A stretch of DNA of 64,000 bases, taken from contig JAQGEQ010000191.1 of assembly GCA_034620365.1 (NCBI GenBank), positions 62,001-126,000 of the forward strand. The letters are read 5' to 3'. Below, one piece after another: positions 36,701-50,508 of this stretch. Under the pieces are notes generated by a model that searched no databases, had not been told where the DNA came from, and was given only the letters and a program-made list of their open reading frames with translations. Position 1 is the first letter of the stretch. Every line of letters starts with the position of its first letter. The DNA comes from Pegea sp. RAD2-039 (taxonomy: Eukaryota; Chordata; Thaliacea; Salpida; Salpidae). Both the position numbers and the translations under genes were made by a program.

Positions 36701-37075
36701 ATATTTTCATCTTTAGACTATCTTGGAAATTTGTAAACGTTCTGAAATGACGTCAATTTAAAGGGTTTTCCCCAAAAACGTTTCTATAGCTTTCTGAAAT
36801 CTTCTGAAATTTTTTATTTCGATTTTTTCTTACATTGATTTAAAAAAAGTAATTTTGATGATTTAAAACTTTTGTGATTGAATATTAATTAAAAATTAAT
36901 GAATGAAAACCAAAAATTTAAATCTAAATATTTTAATGATTAATTTTGCAAATATTAGTTAAAAGAATAAACTTTGTGAACCTGAACAAACAGAGTTTAT
37001 TTCTGGTAGCGGTTTTGAATTAGTCTTCGATAGAAGAACCAAAATTCCCAAAAATACTTCCAATAGTGATTTCAT
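30706..37075 (-). CDS. TSPEAR: TSPEAR homologue (thrombospondin/laminin-G domain plus EAR repeats), secreted
   Basis: Fourteen exons: 37075-36982, 35822-35723, 34873-34726, 34238-34039, 33720-33630, 33344-33230, 33168-33049, 32807-32569, 32288-32102, 31830-31760, 31608-31450, 31269-31094, 31028-30930 and 30868-30706, giving 653 aa (human TSPEAR is about 669). It is a secreted protein; the human gene is linked to tooth, hair and hearing phenotypes. Seen here: a signal peptide (1-20); a TSPN/laminin-G-like domain (about 32-245) with LPGAMF, FPSEFSILFSL, LSDGNWHSFSLSI and DCGC; a linker; and from residue 290 to the end about seven EAR repeats, recognisable by repeated units such as HFLAIANHF and SVIYKWTKSGFEP, predicted to form a beta-propeller. 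All phases agree. The exon 10 acceptor is the internal CAG before GAG, since the earlier TAG gives a stop. The exon 1 donor (GTTCAC) is weak. Confidence 0.9.
36154..36161. promoter_or_regulatory. perfect CRE palindrome TGACGTCA in TSPEAR intron 1
   Basis: Full CREB/ATF consensus octamer. A second perfect copy lies at 36748-36755, about 230 bp inside the same intron, near the first exon. Their number and position near the 5' end suggest a regulatory role. This is an inference. Confidence 0.4.
36748..36755. promoter_or_regulatory. perfect CRE palindrome TGACGTCA near TSPEAR exon 1
   Basis: The second full CREB/ATF octamer in TSPEAR intron 1, about 600 bp from the first. The flanks here are less AT-rich than the window average. 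Confidence 0.4.
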
Positions 37076-40000
37076 TGTTTTACAATAAGATCCAATTTTT
37101 ACCAAATATTTGTTTTGTTGCAAAATTATCTGAAACTTTTAATCAGAGCTTTCAAACAAATAATTGCAAGCTTAAAACTTTCCTAAAAAAACTAAATTTA
37201 ACCAATTTAAATTAAATAATATAATAATTAGTTTAATCTTCGATAATGAAATATATTTTTTAAATTCTTATCTTATTTTTATATTTGATTCCGTTTAAAT
37301 AAAATTTAATTCTTTGGTACCTTCATTTAAATCTAGAAAATATTTTCAATAAAAAACTTTCAAAAAAACTTTTCTGAATTTTATCTGAATATCTTCAGGA
37401 GAGAATCCGGTTTATACAAACTACTCTCTAATCTTTTGTATTCCCGGATTCAGCTCTCAGCATCGACAGTAAAATGAAGAGTCGCGTTTTGCAGCGGGAA
37501 AATATCTCAATTGTAACGCAGTGAAAAAGAAAAGAAGACAGTGACAAAACTGAAATGGCAACAAAAAAATTAAAATAAAAAAACTTCAGACTTTTTGAAA
37601 TTATCAAATATTTTCAGCGATTGTATTCCAAAACTAACTTTAAAGTTTTTATTTACTTGATTAAGCTTTTATTTAACTCTGATGTCATTTTTGTTAATTT
37701 ATTTGTTTAGATATTGTCTGGTATAAAAAGTTTGGAAGTAATTTTGGGGTTAAAATTGATCTTTTTGGAAATAGATGTCAACTTTCACACTAGGAATTTT
37801 ACATTAAAAAATCGTTAACTGAACTCTTTTCAAAACTCAAAGCTACTTACTTTTCGAGTCACAATTTATTCTTACAGTTTTTAAAATAAAAAAGAAAATC
37901 TTTTGATATTTGGTTGAATCGATTGAAGTTATAAGAGTTTCTTTTTTAACTCTTTCTTTTTTTAAAAGTTTCTTAAAAGTTTAGATATTTTACAAATAAA
38001 AGTTCAACAAAATATTTTGATTTACGAAATTGTTATCATATCTAATTGTTTGTTTATCTATAAGTTAAAGATTATAATTTTTTAAGCTATTTAACATTTT
38101 AAGATAATAAATAAGTAACAATATAAAATAATCAACTCTTTTAGCAGCTTCTTATATTCTAATTATTGCAAATCCTTATTTGATATTTCAAATAGTTGTT
38201 CTTTAATATGATCTTTGAAAATGTTTAAAATTCTCAATTTACAAAAATAGATCTTCTTACCATTTAAGCTTCAAGCTAATATTTCAAAAACTTAGATTAA
38301 AAGAATTTTTTAATCAATTAGCATTTCACTTATCTATTTGTTGATTTTTTCCTATCAGATATTCTGAACACTGTTGACAGTTATTATAAGGATTTTGATT
38401 TATAAAGATTAAATGGTACAAAATTAAGTCGAGTTTAAAAGGGATTTTGTTCAATCAATCATTTATTAATGTTTCTAATCATACTTTTCTAATTTTCTTA
38501 TTGGTTTAATTCTTTTTTTTGAAATTTTTTCAGCGCTAGAAATAATCATAAAATAATATGATAGCTTAATAACCTAAAAATATTATTATCATAAGTTTTT
38601 AATCGTAAATAAAAAGAAAATCTAATAACATCTGTAGTAGCATACATGGTTCATTTAAAATATTAGATCGAATTTTAAAAGTTTATTTTAAGTTGTCTAA
38701 TTCACTTTGAAGAGCTTAAATCTCCAAAATAACTAGAGCTCTTTAATTATCGTGTTTGCAAACCATTTTTGAAATACTTTTCACTTACACTCAGATAAAT
38801 TTGTGTAGTATTTTGTATAACTTAACTTAAATGAGGAATAAAAAGTATTAAATTAGAACAAAAGTAGAGTGATAATAGTCGATTACAATCAAAATTGTTG
38901 TTTTATATTGTTGCTAAAATAAATTTACATAAAATTTAGTTTTATTCTAAACCCTATATTTGAAAAGCTTTTAATAATTTTTTTATAAACTTTTTGTTTG
39001 GTGACATTATTATAAACAATAAATCGAAATTGACGTCGACGTCGACAGAATGACATCAATTATCATTTTAGGTAAATTACAAAAAACAGCTAGAATTAAT
39101 TAGTTGGTTTCTATTTTGACTAAATGAATTATTATAGAAATGTTACGATGGATCATGAATCTATAAGACTATTTAATTTTTATTTATTTCTAGCTGGAGA
39201 GTTATCACTTGTGAAATGATAAATAATTTTTGTAAGAAACCCTTTTCTTGAATTATCACATTATTTAAGAACAATTGTGAATGTATTTCAAGAAAGTATA
39301 GGAAAAATAAATCGTTTACTTTGTTTTTACTAATTACAATGTAATTATAGAAATGTCATCAGTAACATCATGTTTTTAACAATTTTCTAAATTGGATCAT
39401 TCACTTTAGAATTTTAAGTTTTAGATGTTTTTTTTGTTGCTGATAACAAGATTGTTGATAAATATTATGTAAATAAAAATGTTTTTTAAGTTTTACAAAT
39501 GACAGATTGCTTCTTGATGAAAGTAATAAATCATTTCTAGTTTTATATTCAATCTACCTTTCTTCGTAAGGTTTTCTGTTTGTTAAAGTTTTCTTAATAT
39601 GCCTACATGTTAATTTTAGTTTGAAAAATAAACAATTTCCAGGTTTATCTATTGAAAATCAAAATCAATCTTAAATATCATAACACAAATTATTGTATTT
39701 AGATCAAAACAATTCATATTTTACATATGTTTAGAGCTTATAAATACTCTTGAAAAAACCATTTACATTTGCTTGCAATTTATTAATTAGAATTTAGTTA
39801 CAAGTAATGAGGTGAATGATTAAAAATATCATTTACAAAACCATTAAACCATGTTTAGGTGGTTTAAAACAAAAAAGTTTGGAAAAGTAAGTTTTTGAGT
39901 TTCAAACTTTGCATATTGAATTAATTTAGAAATTACAGTTTAATATTTTCAGCAACTGATTGAACTCAAATACGCCAACTAGTGTTCAACGAATCAATTC

Positions 40001-40978
40001 TTAGTTTGAAAACTTTTAAATGAAATTATCAAAAGAATCTGAAATAGTTACCATAGTTTGTTACCAACTAATGGTTTAATTGGTTAATGATTTGTTAAAC
40101 ACTTTTAATTGGATAAAAAATCTGAGCTGAAAAATTTTAATTATCGAAATCTTTAATCGATTATTTTAAATAAAATAAATATACAAATCAGTAATCAATT
40201 TTTTATAACATTACAGGTTTGTAACTATATTAGGCTTGAAATGAAATAAATTTTCTAAAATTTTGTTTTAAAATTAATAAATTGTAGAAGTGTTGACACA
40301 TTGAATAAAGTTTAAACTTTGAAAGTTGTAAAAATCAAATCTTCTCAAATCAAACTTAAAAACTTAAATTTGATTATATGAACCAATAAAACATCCAAAA
40401 AATATCAAATATATGAATTTTAGTTACAAACTTAATTTTACTGAAAAAACAGATATTTAAACTTTATTAACATCAACCTTGTAGCTTTGACTTTTAAACC
40501 AATAAGTTTGACGTATTTTTAATTTACTACTTATTAAAATTAATTGAAATCCATTAAAATTTCATTTTATCTTATAAAAGTAGTTGATTTTGATTCTCTT
40601 ATCTTATGTCGTTTGAACCTAAAAAGGCTTGTGAGTCAAGCGTAAAGCTAAAATAGCAAAACGTTCTTAACAACAGTATAGTCTGGTATTTAAAAAATTT
40701 CACAAATTTTCATATTCAAATCTTCGAGATTTTCGGCTTACATTGATTCAGTAACAATTAAAAAAAAACTATTTAAATAAAAGTCATGTGAACAAATCTA
40801 ATAGAATTTTTTAGTTTAGTTTTTCCTATTCATTTATTTTATCAACACATGAAAATTTTTTCAGGTCTTATAGCACACAAAACAATGCAGAAGAATAGTG
40901 AGAAGTTTGTAAGAATCATAGTTTAATAATGTAGAAAAAATAGGAGCACTCCACAGAACACATAAATATGATTTATAA
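37076..40978. other. upstream flank of TSPEAR and AT-rich intergenic DNA
   Basis: The first few hundred bases (to about 37.5 kb) are less AT-rich and probably include the TSPEAR promoter. Beyond that there is no exon. A 12-bp self-complementary block GTCGACGTCGAC lies at 39035-39046. Confidence 0.45.
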
Positions 40979-41194
40979 ATCAAAAGTAATATAACAGAGA
41001 AGGTAAAAAAGCTAAAGATTGACTTTGAGCAAGATGCAAGATTTGAACAAGAGCATCACTTGTTGAAAAGATTTCTTGAATCATATATTTTAAACAAAAT
41101 TGTACAAGATGTGATAGATGTTGAAGAAACGGAAGAGTTGGGAAGAAGACTCCTTTTGTTTACCCTTTTAAAAAAGTTGTTATTGTATTACTAG
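40979..41194 (+). other. orphan open frame of 71 codons, strongly charged and protein-like
   Basis: Open from a TAA to TAG. The body reads KIDFEQDARFEQEHHLLK, then RFLESYILNKIVQDVID, then VEETEELGRRLLLF, with the alternating charged and hydrophobic residues of a helical protein. An acceptor-like AACAG lies at its upstream end, and about 100 bp upstream a CAG-bounded block ends in a GTAAGA donor, although the phases do not match as I read them. It is likely an exon or a retrocopy fragment of an unrecognised gene. No ATG start is visible in the frame. Confidence 0.33.
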
Positions 41195-44100
41195 CAAAAA
41201 CTGATATTTTTGAAAATTTAGCAGCAATCTAACATCTGTAATTATAACTACAAGTTACACATACATATTATGATAAATAGAAATTATTTTATTTACAAAA
41301 TTAATTTTTTGGATAATGAAAATTGAAAAAGTAAAAATAAATACAATTTATTTCAATTTTAGTTATTTTTAAGTGAAATTATATTATGTTTTAAATAGAT
41401 TTATTTTCAGTTAAACAAATTTAAAGAACAACTTATTTGTAACATAAGATATATTTACTTTTGAAAATAAAACATTTTTTCTTCAAATAGTTTTTTAAAG
41501 CTTGTTCATTTTATAGTTTTATTTCTCTTTCAAATTTTGAGTATTTGGAATATTACAATTGTGTCAATAGTTTTGCTAACATTATAAAATTTTCATTAAT
41601 TTTTAAAGTTATTGAATAGATATAAAATAAAGTTGTCAATAAGACATTTTTGAGAAAAAATTAACTTCTTAATTTTGTATAAATTAAAATTCTAACGAAA
41701 TAGAACAAGTTAAATGATTTTGCTGCTAATAAAGTTTCTAAAATTTTATAAATAAACAAATTAATAAACCTTGTAAACAATTAGCAGATAAATACATTTG
41801 TTGTTTTATGATGTCTATAAGTAATGCTTAACAACCTTTTGTATAAGAAAAAGTTCTGTTTTTGCGTAAAGTAAGTTCATCAATTAGTTTTCATTCGATA
41901 TCTTACTGGATAACACATAAAGCTTAGAAAACACTTAAGCTAATTCAGCAAAAACAAAGCCCAAAATATTTACTTTAAACTGTTACTTCGTCCAATAAAT
42001 TCAACAACAATTTATGCTTTATTAACTTCTAGCCATTAGTTTAGTAACAAAGATATTGATCTTCTATTTAAGACTAAAGATTTGAAATCATCTCAAATAT
42101 TTGCCTGTGTTGATTGGAAAAATTCTTGTTGTTTTACTGGATTAGAAACAAAATAAAAAGTGAAATATTCAGATTTTCAATCAAGGATTGTACTACCTAG
42201 CACGATGTATACAATTTGTTGTTGTTATTCAAATATTTTTTATCTAAATATATCAACCTTAGAAAATAGGTTAAAGCGACAATTAATCAAAAAGTCAAAT
42301 TAATCATTTATTAGTTTGATAACACGAGATTTAATGTTAGTTAAGTAATTATTACATAAAATTGCAAAAGTTAGCTCGCCGTAGAGAAAAATTTTACAGT
42401 TTTTTTCCTGTTTATTCGAATTGTGAAGATATTTTAATAAGAAATCTTTTTAGATTAATTGAGACTGATAATTAATAATAAAATGATAATTTTTAATATT
42501 TGGTTTGTATATCTTAAAGTTATTTGATAAGATAGCTTTGTTTAAGTTTGATAAATTTGGTAAAAATTGGTCACAATTTTATGGAAGCTTACAAAAAAGA
42601 CATATCTTTTTGTTTATAAAAATTCACTGAAAAAATTGAAAAATTTTAATAAAACTTAGAACTGAATTATAAACATAACAAATATTTTTATTTTGTAAGT
42701 AGAATTTGAATAATACTGTTAAAGATAATTTAAACATTTTTAAAATTTCTCTATTCTTTACTCAAAATATCTTCCATAGTTTTCAATTAAATTCTTTTCA
42801 AAACATTTCAATAAAATGTATTTACTAAGTAAAAATGTTCAGTGTTATTTTTTCTAGTTTACAGTTAGTTAACATTACGGATTTATTTTTTAAGCAAATG
42901 TAAATACTTAAGAAAATGTGTACTTAATAGTTGGTAGTTAAATAGGTAAGTTTCATATTTCTATATTTTTGTTTACAGTTTAACACCTATTATGGCCTCA
43001 ATATCATGTTTTGCTTATTTTAGTATAACATTTCATAGAAACATTTTGAAATATTTTTGATATTTCTAAAATATAGTTAAAAACAAAAAAAAAATCTTTT
43101 CAGCTATTTGATTAATGATATGATAAAAATACATCATTTATTAAAAACCTTTTTTAGCATAGTCTATTTAGTTGAATAGAATTACTTTACTATTTATAAT
43201 TCATTACAATCAAAGTAAAATATAAAGATTAATATCAAAAAACTGTAGACCTCACAGGTTGGCTTCACAATGTGCACAAAACGATAAATAAACCTTGTTT
43301 CGGAAAATAAATAAACTGCGAGTGAATTGATTTAAGAGAAGTTCATTCAAAAATTTATCACTTTTTTTGCATTAACTCGTTTAAACCTTGAATTTGAAAT
43401 GAAAAAGATTTATGCGTATTTGAAGACATTTGTTTAGAAAAATGTAAAATATTCTTAAGGCTTCTGGATCAAATGACTTAAATGTATATCATCTAAATAG
43501 TTTTTCATTAAAAAACCAAAATAGATATTTAAATCTGTTAATTTATCCATTTTTGTTCTACTTAAGCTTGTTTGCACAACTATTAATAGTTACAATAATC
43601 ACATTCATGAATTTGATAATAGACAAATTTAAGAATGAAAACTGCTTATTTAAACTAATCGTGCTTAGTAATAAACTTTCATGAGAAACTTGAATTTCAT
43701 TATTTGTAATAAATTAGGTATAAAACTTCTCAAAACGTTTGCTAGCTCTGTGCAATACTGTTTTTACAACTCATGAAATAATCATTCATAAACCAACATG
43801 TTCATGCTGAATATTTTGGGGTTTTCAGAAAATGCTTACTTTATACGTTAATCATGTTTAATAGACAAGCTTAATATTAAAAAAAACTATTATATTTAGT
43901 CGAAAAGGAAATCCGGTATTTTGTATTCATATCGATAAAACTAATTCTATCAAGATATAGTTGTTTAACTGATTTGTAGAATCTAAATTGGCAGGCTCAA
44001 TTAAGTTTAACGTTATAAGAAATTGGGATTATTCATCAAATAAGAAACAAGTTTTTAATAAATTTAAACCAAAGGTGTCAATAAACCCCAATTACAATAA

Positions 44101-45700
44101 TGTTAATAAAAGTCTGTTTAGAGATAATTGTAACTCAATGCTATCAGAGATTCAATTATCGCTATTTCTGCTAGAATCTCAAGACTAATTTTGATAAATT
44201 CAAATTTGATAGTCTTATATAACAAATGATTGCCTGGAAAAATTATTAAACCTTAAATAAAATATGATTCATTAAGTACTTCATCATCAATTTTATTACA
44301 AAAAGTCATTTCAATTAGTTTGAGATAAATTATACAACAAATATAATTTAGTAAAAACACAACTAATCAACTCAGCAAACATTTTTAATGTTTTGTACTA
44401 ATCTGAATATAAATATTTTTGTAATCCTAATTATATTTTACTTAAATGAAATGCAGATAATTTTAATGTTTATCATTTCTTGTAAAAATTTTTTGTAATG
44501 TTCAAAATAATTTCAATTTGATCGAAAAGTTAACAAATCTTTTGAAACAGAAATGAAACTTTTAATTTTATTTGATAATTTTACAAAACTATGAAAGTAG
44601 AAATATGAAAATTGTCGTAGGAATTTTGTTATTTTCATTTTAAATGGTGACATCTTATACAAACATTAAGCGATTTATTTATAGCTAAATCACTATTTAG
44701 TAGATTTCCTTCAGCATTTGTATATATATAATTTGCAAGAGTAAAGTAAGTAAGTTTTATCTTATAAACTCAGCTTTTAAAACCAAATGAGCTGATATTA
44801 GCTTGTAGTAACTTGGTTAAAATGTTCAGTGTATTTTTAAGATAGAAAACTCAAGTGATTATCTTTTTAAATAAACAGATGATAATATTTAGCGACTATT
44901 CAAATTTTACTTAATAATACAGCAAGTATATTCTTAAACATGAGAAGTAAAATAAAATAGTTACAGATTCTTTAAAAAAGATTTAAGTTAAATTTAGTTT
45001 TTGAAGAATACTTTTAAATTTAATATAGTTATTTTTATAATAGAATTTTAGAACTTTATAATCTATTAAAAGTAAATCTTTTTGTCAGTAAAGTTGATAT
45101 ATTGTCAGCAAAGTGAATACTGATAAAGATTTTTTGTTTTTTTTCAAGTTATTTTAAGGTAGCTTTTCTTGCTTTTCTAATATCCGAGTCAGCAGCTGCA
45201 TGTTGTTAGGAGGTATTGAAATTTAGAGAAGCTATTTATCAGTTCACTTTTTGTTCTTGTAGTTTGAGACCCAAAACACAATAGAATTAGATAGTATAGT
45301 TTTGCAGTGGTCCGAATCTTTACATTCAATTTTCGTGGGAAATTGGTTGATGAACATTTAAATGATGTTATTGATAAGTAAATGAAATAGTTCATTAATA
45401 TTAAATAGTTTACATCAAAAATAGGGTTTTATAAGCATAGCTATTAATTTAAAAGTTGTTTGCTCGATAATTTTAAATATTTTTATTTGTTTCTAATATC
45501 TAATTTGAAAATGATAAATTCTTTTTAATTCTGTAGACTTGAACTAGTTAGATTTGAACTAGATAAGCTAATTACAATTTGAAATAAGTTTTGTTGAAAT
45601 AAAATATAAGTAAAAGTTTAGTAACAACAAATACATGAATCGAGATACAAAAAAGTTCAATATTTTACAGACATTACCAACTACAAAACTTCTCAATTGT
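41195..45700. other. AT-rich intergenic DNA
   Basis: No supportable gene. A 66-codon open frame at 43988-44188 (plus) begins at a non-ATG codon and has Asn/Lys/Ser-rich composition; I treat it as noise. I saw no repeats of note. Confidence 0.45.
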
Positions 45701-48700
45701 TATTTAAAGTAAAAGTCTTAAAATCCGGAATTAAAGTCAAAAGCAAATCGATGCTAACGAAACAAAAAAATAGTTTCTTCGTTTAAAGTAACAGTTGACG
45801 GATTCGATGTCCAATGTCATGAAGATATTATCCACTAGGAGCGCATTTATCATCCAACTACCTTCATAACGAGTTCATTCTTTTTTCTTTTCTCATTTCA
45901 TTTTTTCTTTCGTTCGATTTGCAACCTAACCAACTTTTTCGTTCACATATATGCGATGGTGATCGTAACCATTGCTAAGATTTCAACTTTTCTTATTCAG
46001 TATTAAAATTGAGAATAGTAAAAAGGCATCATCAACATTGAAACTCAAACAGTAGTTTGCAGCATTATTAGAAACACGCTTTAATCAGTTAGCGGTTTAC
46101 TAAGTTATGTGTTATTATCAATTCAACAAAATCAAATTGTTTCAAACTGGAAGTTGGGACTAACAAGTATTTGAAACGCACTAACAGTCAGTGATAACTT
46201 GCTTAATTCAACAGCAAATTTAAGAAGTAGTTTTTTAGACGCTTAATTTCAATTCTGTTCGACTTCTTGTTGCTTTTTTGATTGCAGTTAGCAGCAAAGA
46301 TGACTTCAAAGATTTTTCGAGTCTCGTTGAAAAAATAAAGAAAACAAGAACAAACGTTCTTAATGCCGACTATTGCAGTATTAAGGTTGCCTAAGGGTGA
46401 ATCCTGGTTAGAGTTGCTGAGAACTTTTTGATCTTTTAAACTTATCACTTTTTATATTCATTAATATTTGTAGTAATAAGTTTAGACAAAGAGAAATACA
46501 AAAGTTAGGAAAGTTCCAAATACAGAGATAGTTTAAGGGCGATTGAACAAAGTCTATTTTAACTCTAATACCTAATTTCGTTGCAGTTCGAGTTGTTCTG
46601 GTCGAATGGAGTTATTTCTCGGCTGTTAGAAGTCTACCTACTACGTAGTTTTTGTTTTTTCTTCTAGCGCTTAACATCAAAATCAGTTGAAAACTTGAAG
46701 CGTTTATTTTTAGCTGCTTTTCTTTTCGTCGCAATTTTTTACGTGAAATTTTATGAAGGTGTCCTTGAAGAAGAGAAAAGTCAATTGATTGAAGAGAGCC
46801 TCAAAAGCTTCAGTCAGTTCCAATTGATTTTTGTTTGAAGAAGTTTCACGTTTGAAGCTTGATCAGCATTTAAATCTTGTTTATTTATAAGTGACGTTTG
46901 TACTATCTTGTAACATAGATTATCATGGACTTGGCCTAAACCAGGCTGTGACGATGTTGTTTTATATTTATGTTATTGCTAACATCAAACGACTAGTTTT
47001 AACCTTTACCTTTGGAAGTAAAATCACTAATAGGTAAGTTTGATCAAATTGTAGCTGTTTACTTCAATTAAAAATTGCATGTTTGAAATCTCAAGTCATA
47101 TCCTGTCTTTATTGGTCTTCCAGCTTTTGCATTTTTAAGTCAACTTCTTAAATAAGATTTTTCAAATGTGACAGAGACACAGAAATTCATAAATGATTCT
47201 AGCAACTCAAGAAATGTTTTCTTTTTATTTTAACTTTAAAATGTTTTTTTTTGTGTTTAGTAATAAATTAATCACATTTGTTAAACCTTAGAATCAATCT
47301 CCATGTTGAAACTGTTTGAAACTAGAATTAATGAAAATAATTTTTTGTTTTGATTCAAGTTTCTTTAAAATAATATTTTATTTTGAAAACTTTCGGCAAA
47401 AATATTCAATTTATTTATTTTTGTTCAACTTGAATTTAAAGACAGATTTAATTGTTATTAATTTAGATTTTACAAACAGCTTTAATTTTATAAGGTCAGT
47501 AAAGAAATCACAAAAATTATTTAAAATCTTTTATGTTTCAATTATCATAAAATACCGGATATAGTTTCGGAAAAAAGCAAATAAAAACTAGTGAAAATAA
47601 GTTTGATAAGAATCGAAACTTTTTCTGTACGACATCAAAAAAAGACGATTAGGGGACTTCACATGCTACTTTTAGCAGCCAACATTAACGTTTAGAGTCT
47701 TCAACAAAAAAAGATCAATAATAGATAGTGTAATCTATAGACATATTTTTTAGCAACCAAAGTCAAGTAAAATACTCTGACATTATCCTGGTTTTTATCA
47801 TCAGTTTTTAACTTTTCAATTTCAACTGGAAAGCAACCATCATATACAACTACATTTTGTTTCTATCTATAAACTTTAATGCACTTATTTATATCGTCAC
47901 AGTCTTTTTGTTGTATCTTTTCTGCTGATCAAAACTAGTCACTTTGCAGAATTGAGAGTTCTAACTAGTAAAGCTTATCGTGAATATTACGTAGTCGTCT
48001 CTAGTACAGTTTGACTTCAAAGCAAGCTCTTTATGTTTATCGCCAAACACAACAAACAAGCTGAAATGGCTATAGGCTCGTTGACCAAATATGGTAAACA
48101 CTCTGCTGTTTAATAGCATGCTTTGAATATTACATCCAATATATTTCGTTTGTATTATTGTTTTATTTTAAAAAGGATTTTATTTTGATTCTTTATTTTC
48201 GCAAAATTACTTTGAGGTATTTTAAATAGTTCATAAGTTCTGAACTTAAAAGATTGATTTGAATATCTTTTTCAACAACGTTAATAGAAACATAATTATT
48301 CTGCTTAATACCAAAAAACGAAAAGTGTAAGATACAGCAAAGTACCATGACGGGCTAATCAATTCCTATCACCTACCTCGTTTCATCTAATCAACAAATA
48401 TGAGTTTTGTGGCTAAGTCAGTTGCTAGCCATGCAGCTTTCTATCATTATGATATCATGAAACTCTGTCTCGACTTGTAACCTGTTCAAGCGTTTTATTT
48501 CGCTTTCTTTCAGTTAAATCAAAGCCCCAATTCTTAATAATTTGACTTGAAACTTGCTTCAGTCGTTTTTCGATTCGATATTCTGTCTGGTTGTCTACAA
48601 AACTTGAATCTTTTTGCTAATGTCATGGCTAGAAAGGTATTTTGATAACTAGACTAAAAAATAACACTTGCTAACCACGCTAGCCCACTTAAAAAAGTTT

Positions 48701-49367
48701 CACTTTGACGGGGTCTTCTGTCTTTAGTACATTTTATCGTGATAAGTTTGTTTTAGATTTTGTTTTGGTTTCAGTTTTTACAAATTTATAATTCTGTCTT
48801 TCTTTTTAATCAAGTTTTAAATTGTACTTCAATTTCAAAAATGAATTTTATAAAAAGTTTATTCAAGGTTATTAAATTCTATTTATATTTTTCTATTCAG
48901 AAATTATTTTTGAATAAAAAAATAGTTTTTTATATTACAACCAATTAGGCAGTTTCAAACGAAAGATCTGAATAAGGTAATTTGCCGAAATTTAAATTAT
49001 TTAAAGAGTCGATAAATTAATCTTTTAATAACTCACAACTTTAATAGATGTTTTTGGATATATATCAAGCATGTATAGAATTAAGATTTCGTCTTTTTCA
49101 ATCAATTGATTTTGGAAACATTCTCGTTGAACAGGCGGCTTTTTCAAACAGTTATCTAATAACCGTAACAGCTTACCAAATGTAATCACTTTATCGTAAA
49201 GTTCGATTTTGAAATGGTCGAGTGCTCTGAAAACTTTTAACTGACAGCTAATTCAAGATTTGTAAATTTTCTGCGTGTAATGTTGACTTGACAACTAAAA
49301 ATTGAAAAAACAATATTTTGTTGTTAAAAGTTCCAAGGCTCAACTAAAAATCTACAAAAAGAAAACA
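45701..49367. other. less AT-rich region upstream of the FN3 gene, function unknown
   Basis: From about 45.7 to 49.9 kb several blocks (45.8-46.0, 46.3-47.1, 47.6-48.7 and 49.0-49.6 kb) have clearly more G and C than the deserts on both sides, yet no long open frame. A minus-strand open frame of 81 codons at 46203-46448 is the longest here and is not recognised. This could be promoter, enhancer or 5' untranslated exons of the plus-strand gene that follows. Confidence 0.3.
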
Positions 49368-49426
49368 ATGATACTACCAAGACTTGAAACTCTTCTTGGT
49401 TTAGGTTTATTTTTGGCATCTAGAAA
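49368..49426 (+). other. possible alternative first exon encoding a signal peptide
   Basis: ATG in a good context (AAAACAATG) opens 19 codons of signal-peptide type (LETLLGLGLFLAS) and runs straight into a consensus donor GTAAGT, phase 2. The acceptor-like CAG at 50496-50498 would continue in frame into the exon at 50509. This is suggestive only: one chance in three on phase, and the acceptor lacks a pyrimidine tract. Confidence 0.28.
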
Positions 49427-50508
49427 GTAAGTTGCTTTTTCATGACGTTGGTTTTTGTTGCGGGCTGTTTGTATATAGATTTGCTTTATGCGGAAATTAT
49501 CTATGTAGTGACAGTTTGTTTACAACCAAGCAATACTCAGACTAATACTTACAAAACTCTGTACTTTTTATTCTCTACTGGAAAAGCGGATATAGTATAA
49601 AAAATGCAATTTCTCAACTTAACTATTATGATGTTTAGAGAAAACTTCATCCTAAGACCAGACATTTTTTACAATGTATTACTGATTTCAGCCTCGCCTT
49701 TCTTTGCACTAATAACTTCCTTTTAAGCGTAAGTAATTAGAAATAAGCAATCGGCATTTAGCTTAACACTTTAATCTATCTAAACTGTTCAATGCAGGTT
49801 TTTGATGACTAAACCTATTCTCTTGCCGATTTTTTCTAGTTTTGAACACATGAATTTGCTTGAGACAAGGTCTCGTATCATATGAGAAAGTAGCTAGGTA
49901 GATGTTACAAATCTAAACAAGAAAATAAATACTTGATGAGTAGGTCTTGTAGCAAGTTAATCAGAAGATATCTGCTATTGATAATTATTTTAAAACCTTT
50001 GAAAATAGACCATTAAAGTTAAGAAGAATTTTAAAAGAAAACTTCAACAAACGATAAAACTGAGACTTTTATAAAGTTCATTTTTTTTGTAGCTGATTTT
50101 TGGATAATATTTTTAGCTTTTCAGATATTTGAACGAAAACAAAAGTTTTTTTTTTATACTGTGAAAATATTTAAATTTTTTTATAAATGAATTGATAAAA
50201 AATGATTACATTTGTAAACAGTATTAAGAATGAACGAATAAAAGTTTTCAATTATTAATTTCTACTAAATTACAGCAACAACATTTAGTTTCATAAATTA
50301 TATTAATCTTTTTTACAGATGATAGTTTTGAGTTTGTAAACTTTCATCTGATTACTGAGCCTACATTTATATTTTTCCATCAAAATTGTAACTTTCCTAA
50401 CATGTAAATAGTGTTTGAAGTAACTACAGAAAGAAGATAATAAAGACAACAAGAAGAAAACAGAGATATTAAAATAAAAATTTGAGACTCAGTCTTATAT
50501 TTGCAACT

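Noticed and set aside
43988-44188. Plus-strand 66-codon open frame
   Set aside because: No ATG start, Asn/Lys/Ser-rich, and no homologue recognised; kept as noise despite moderate complexity.
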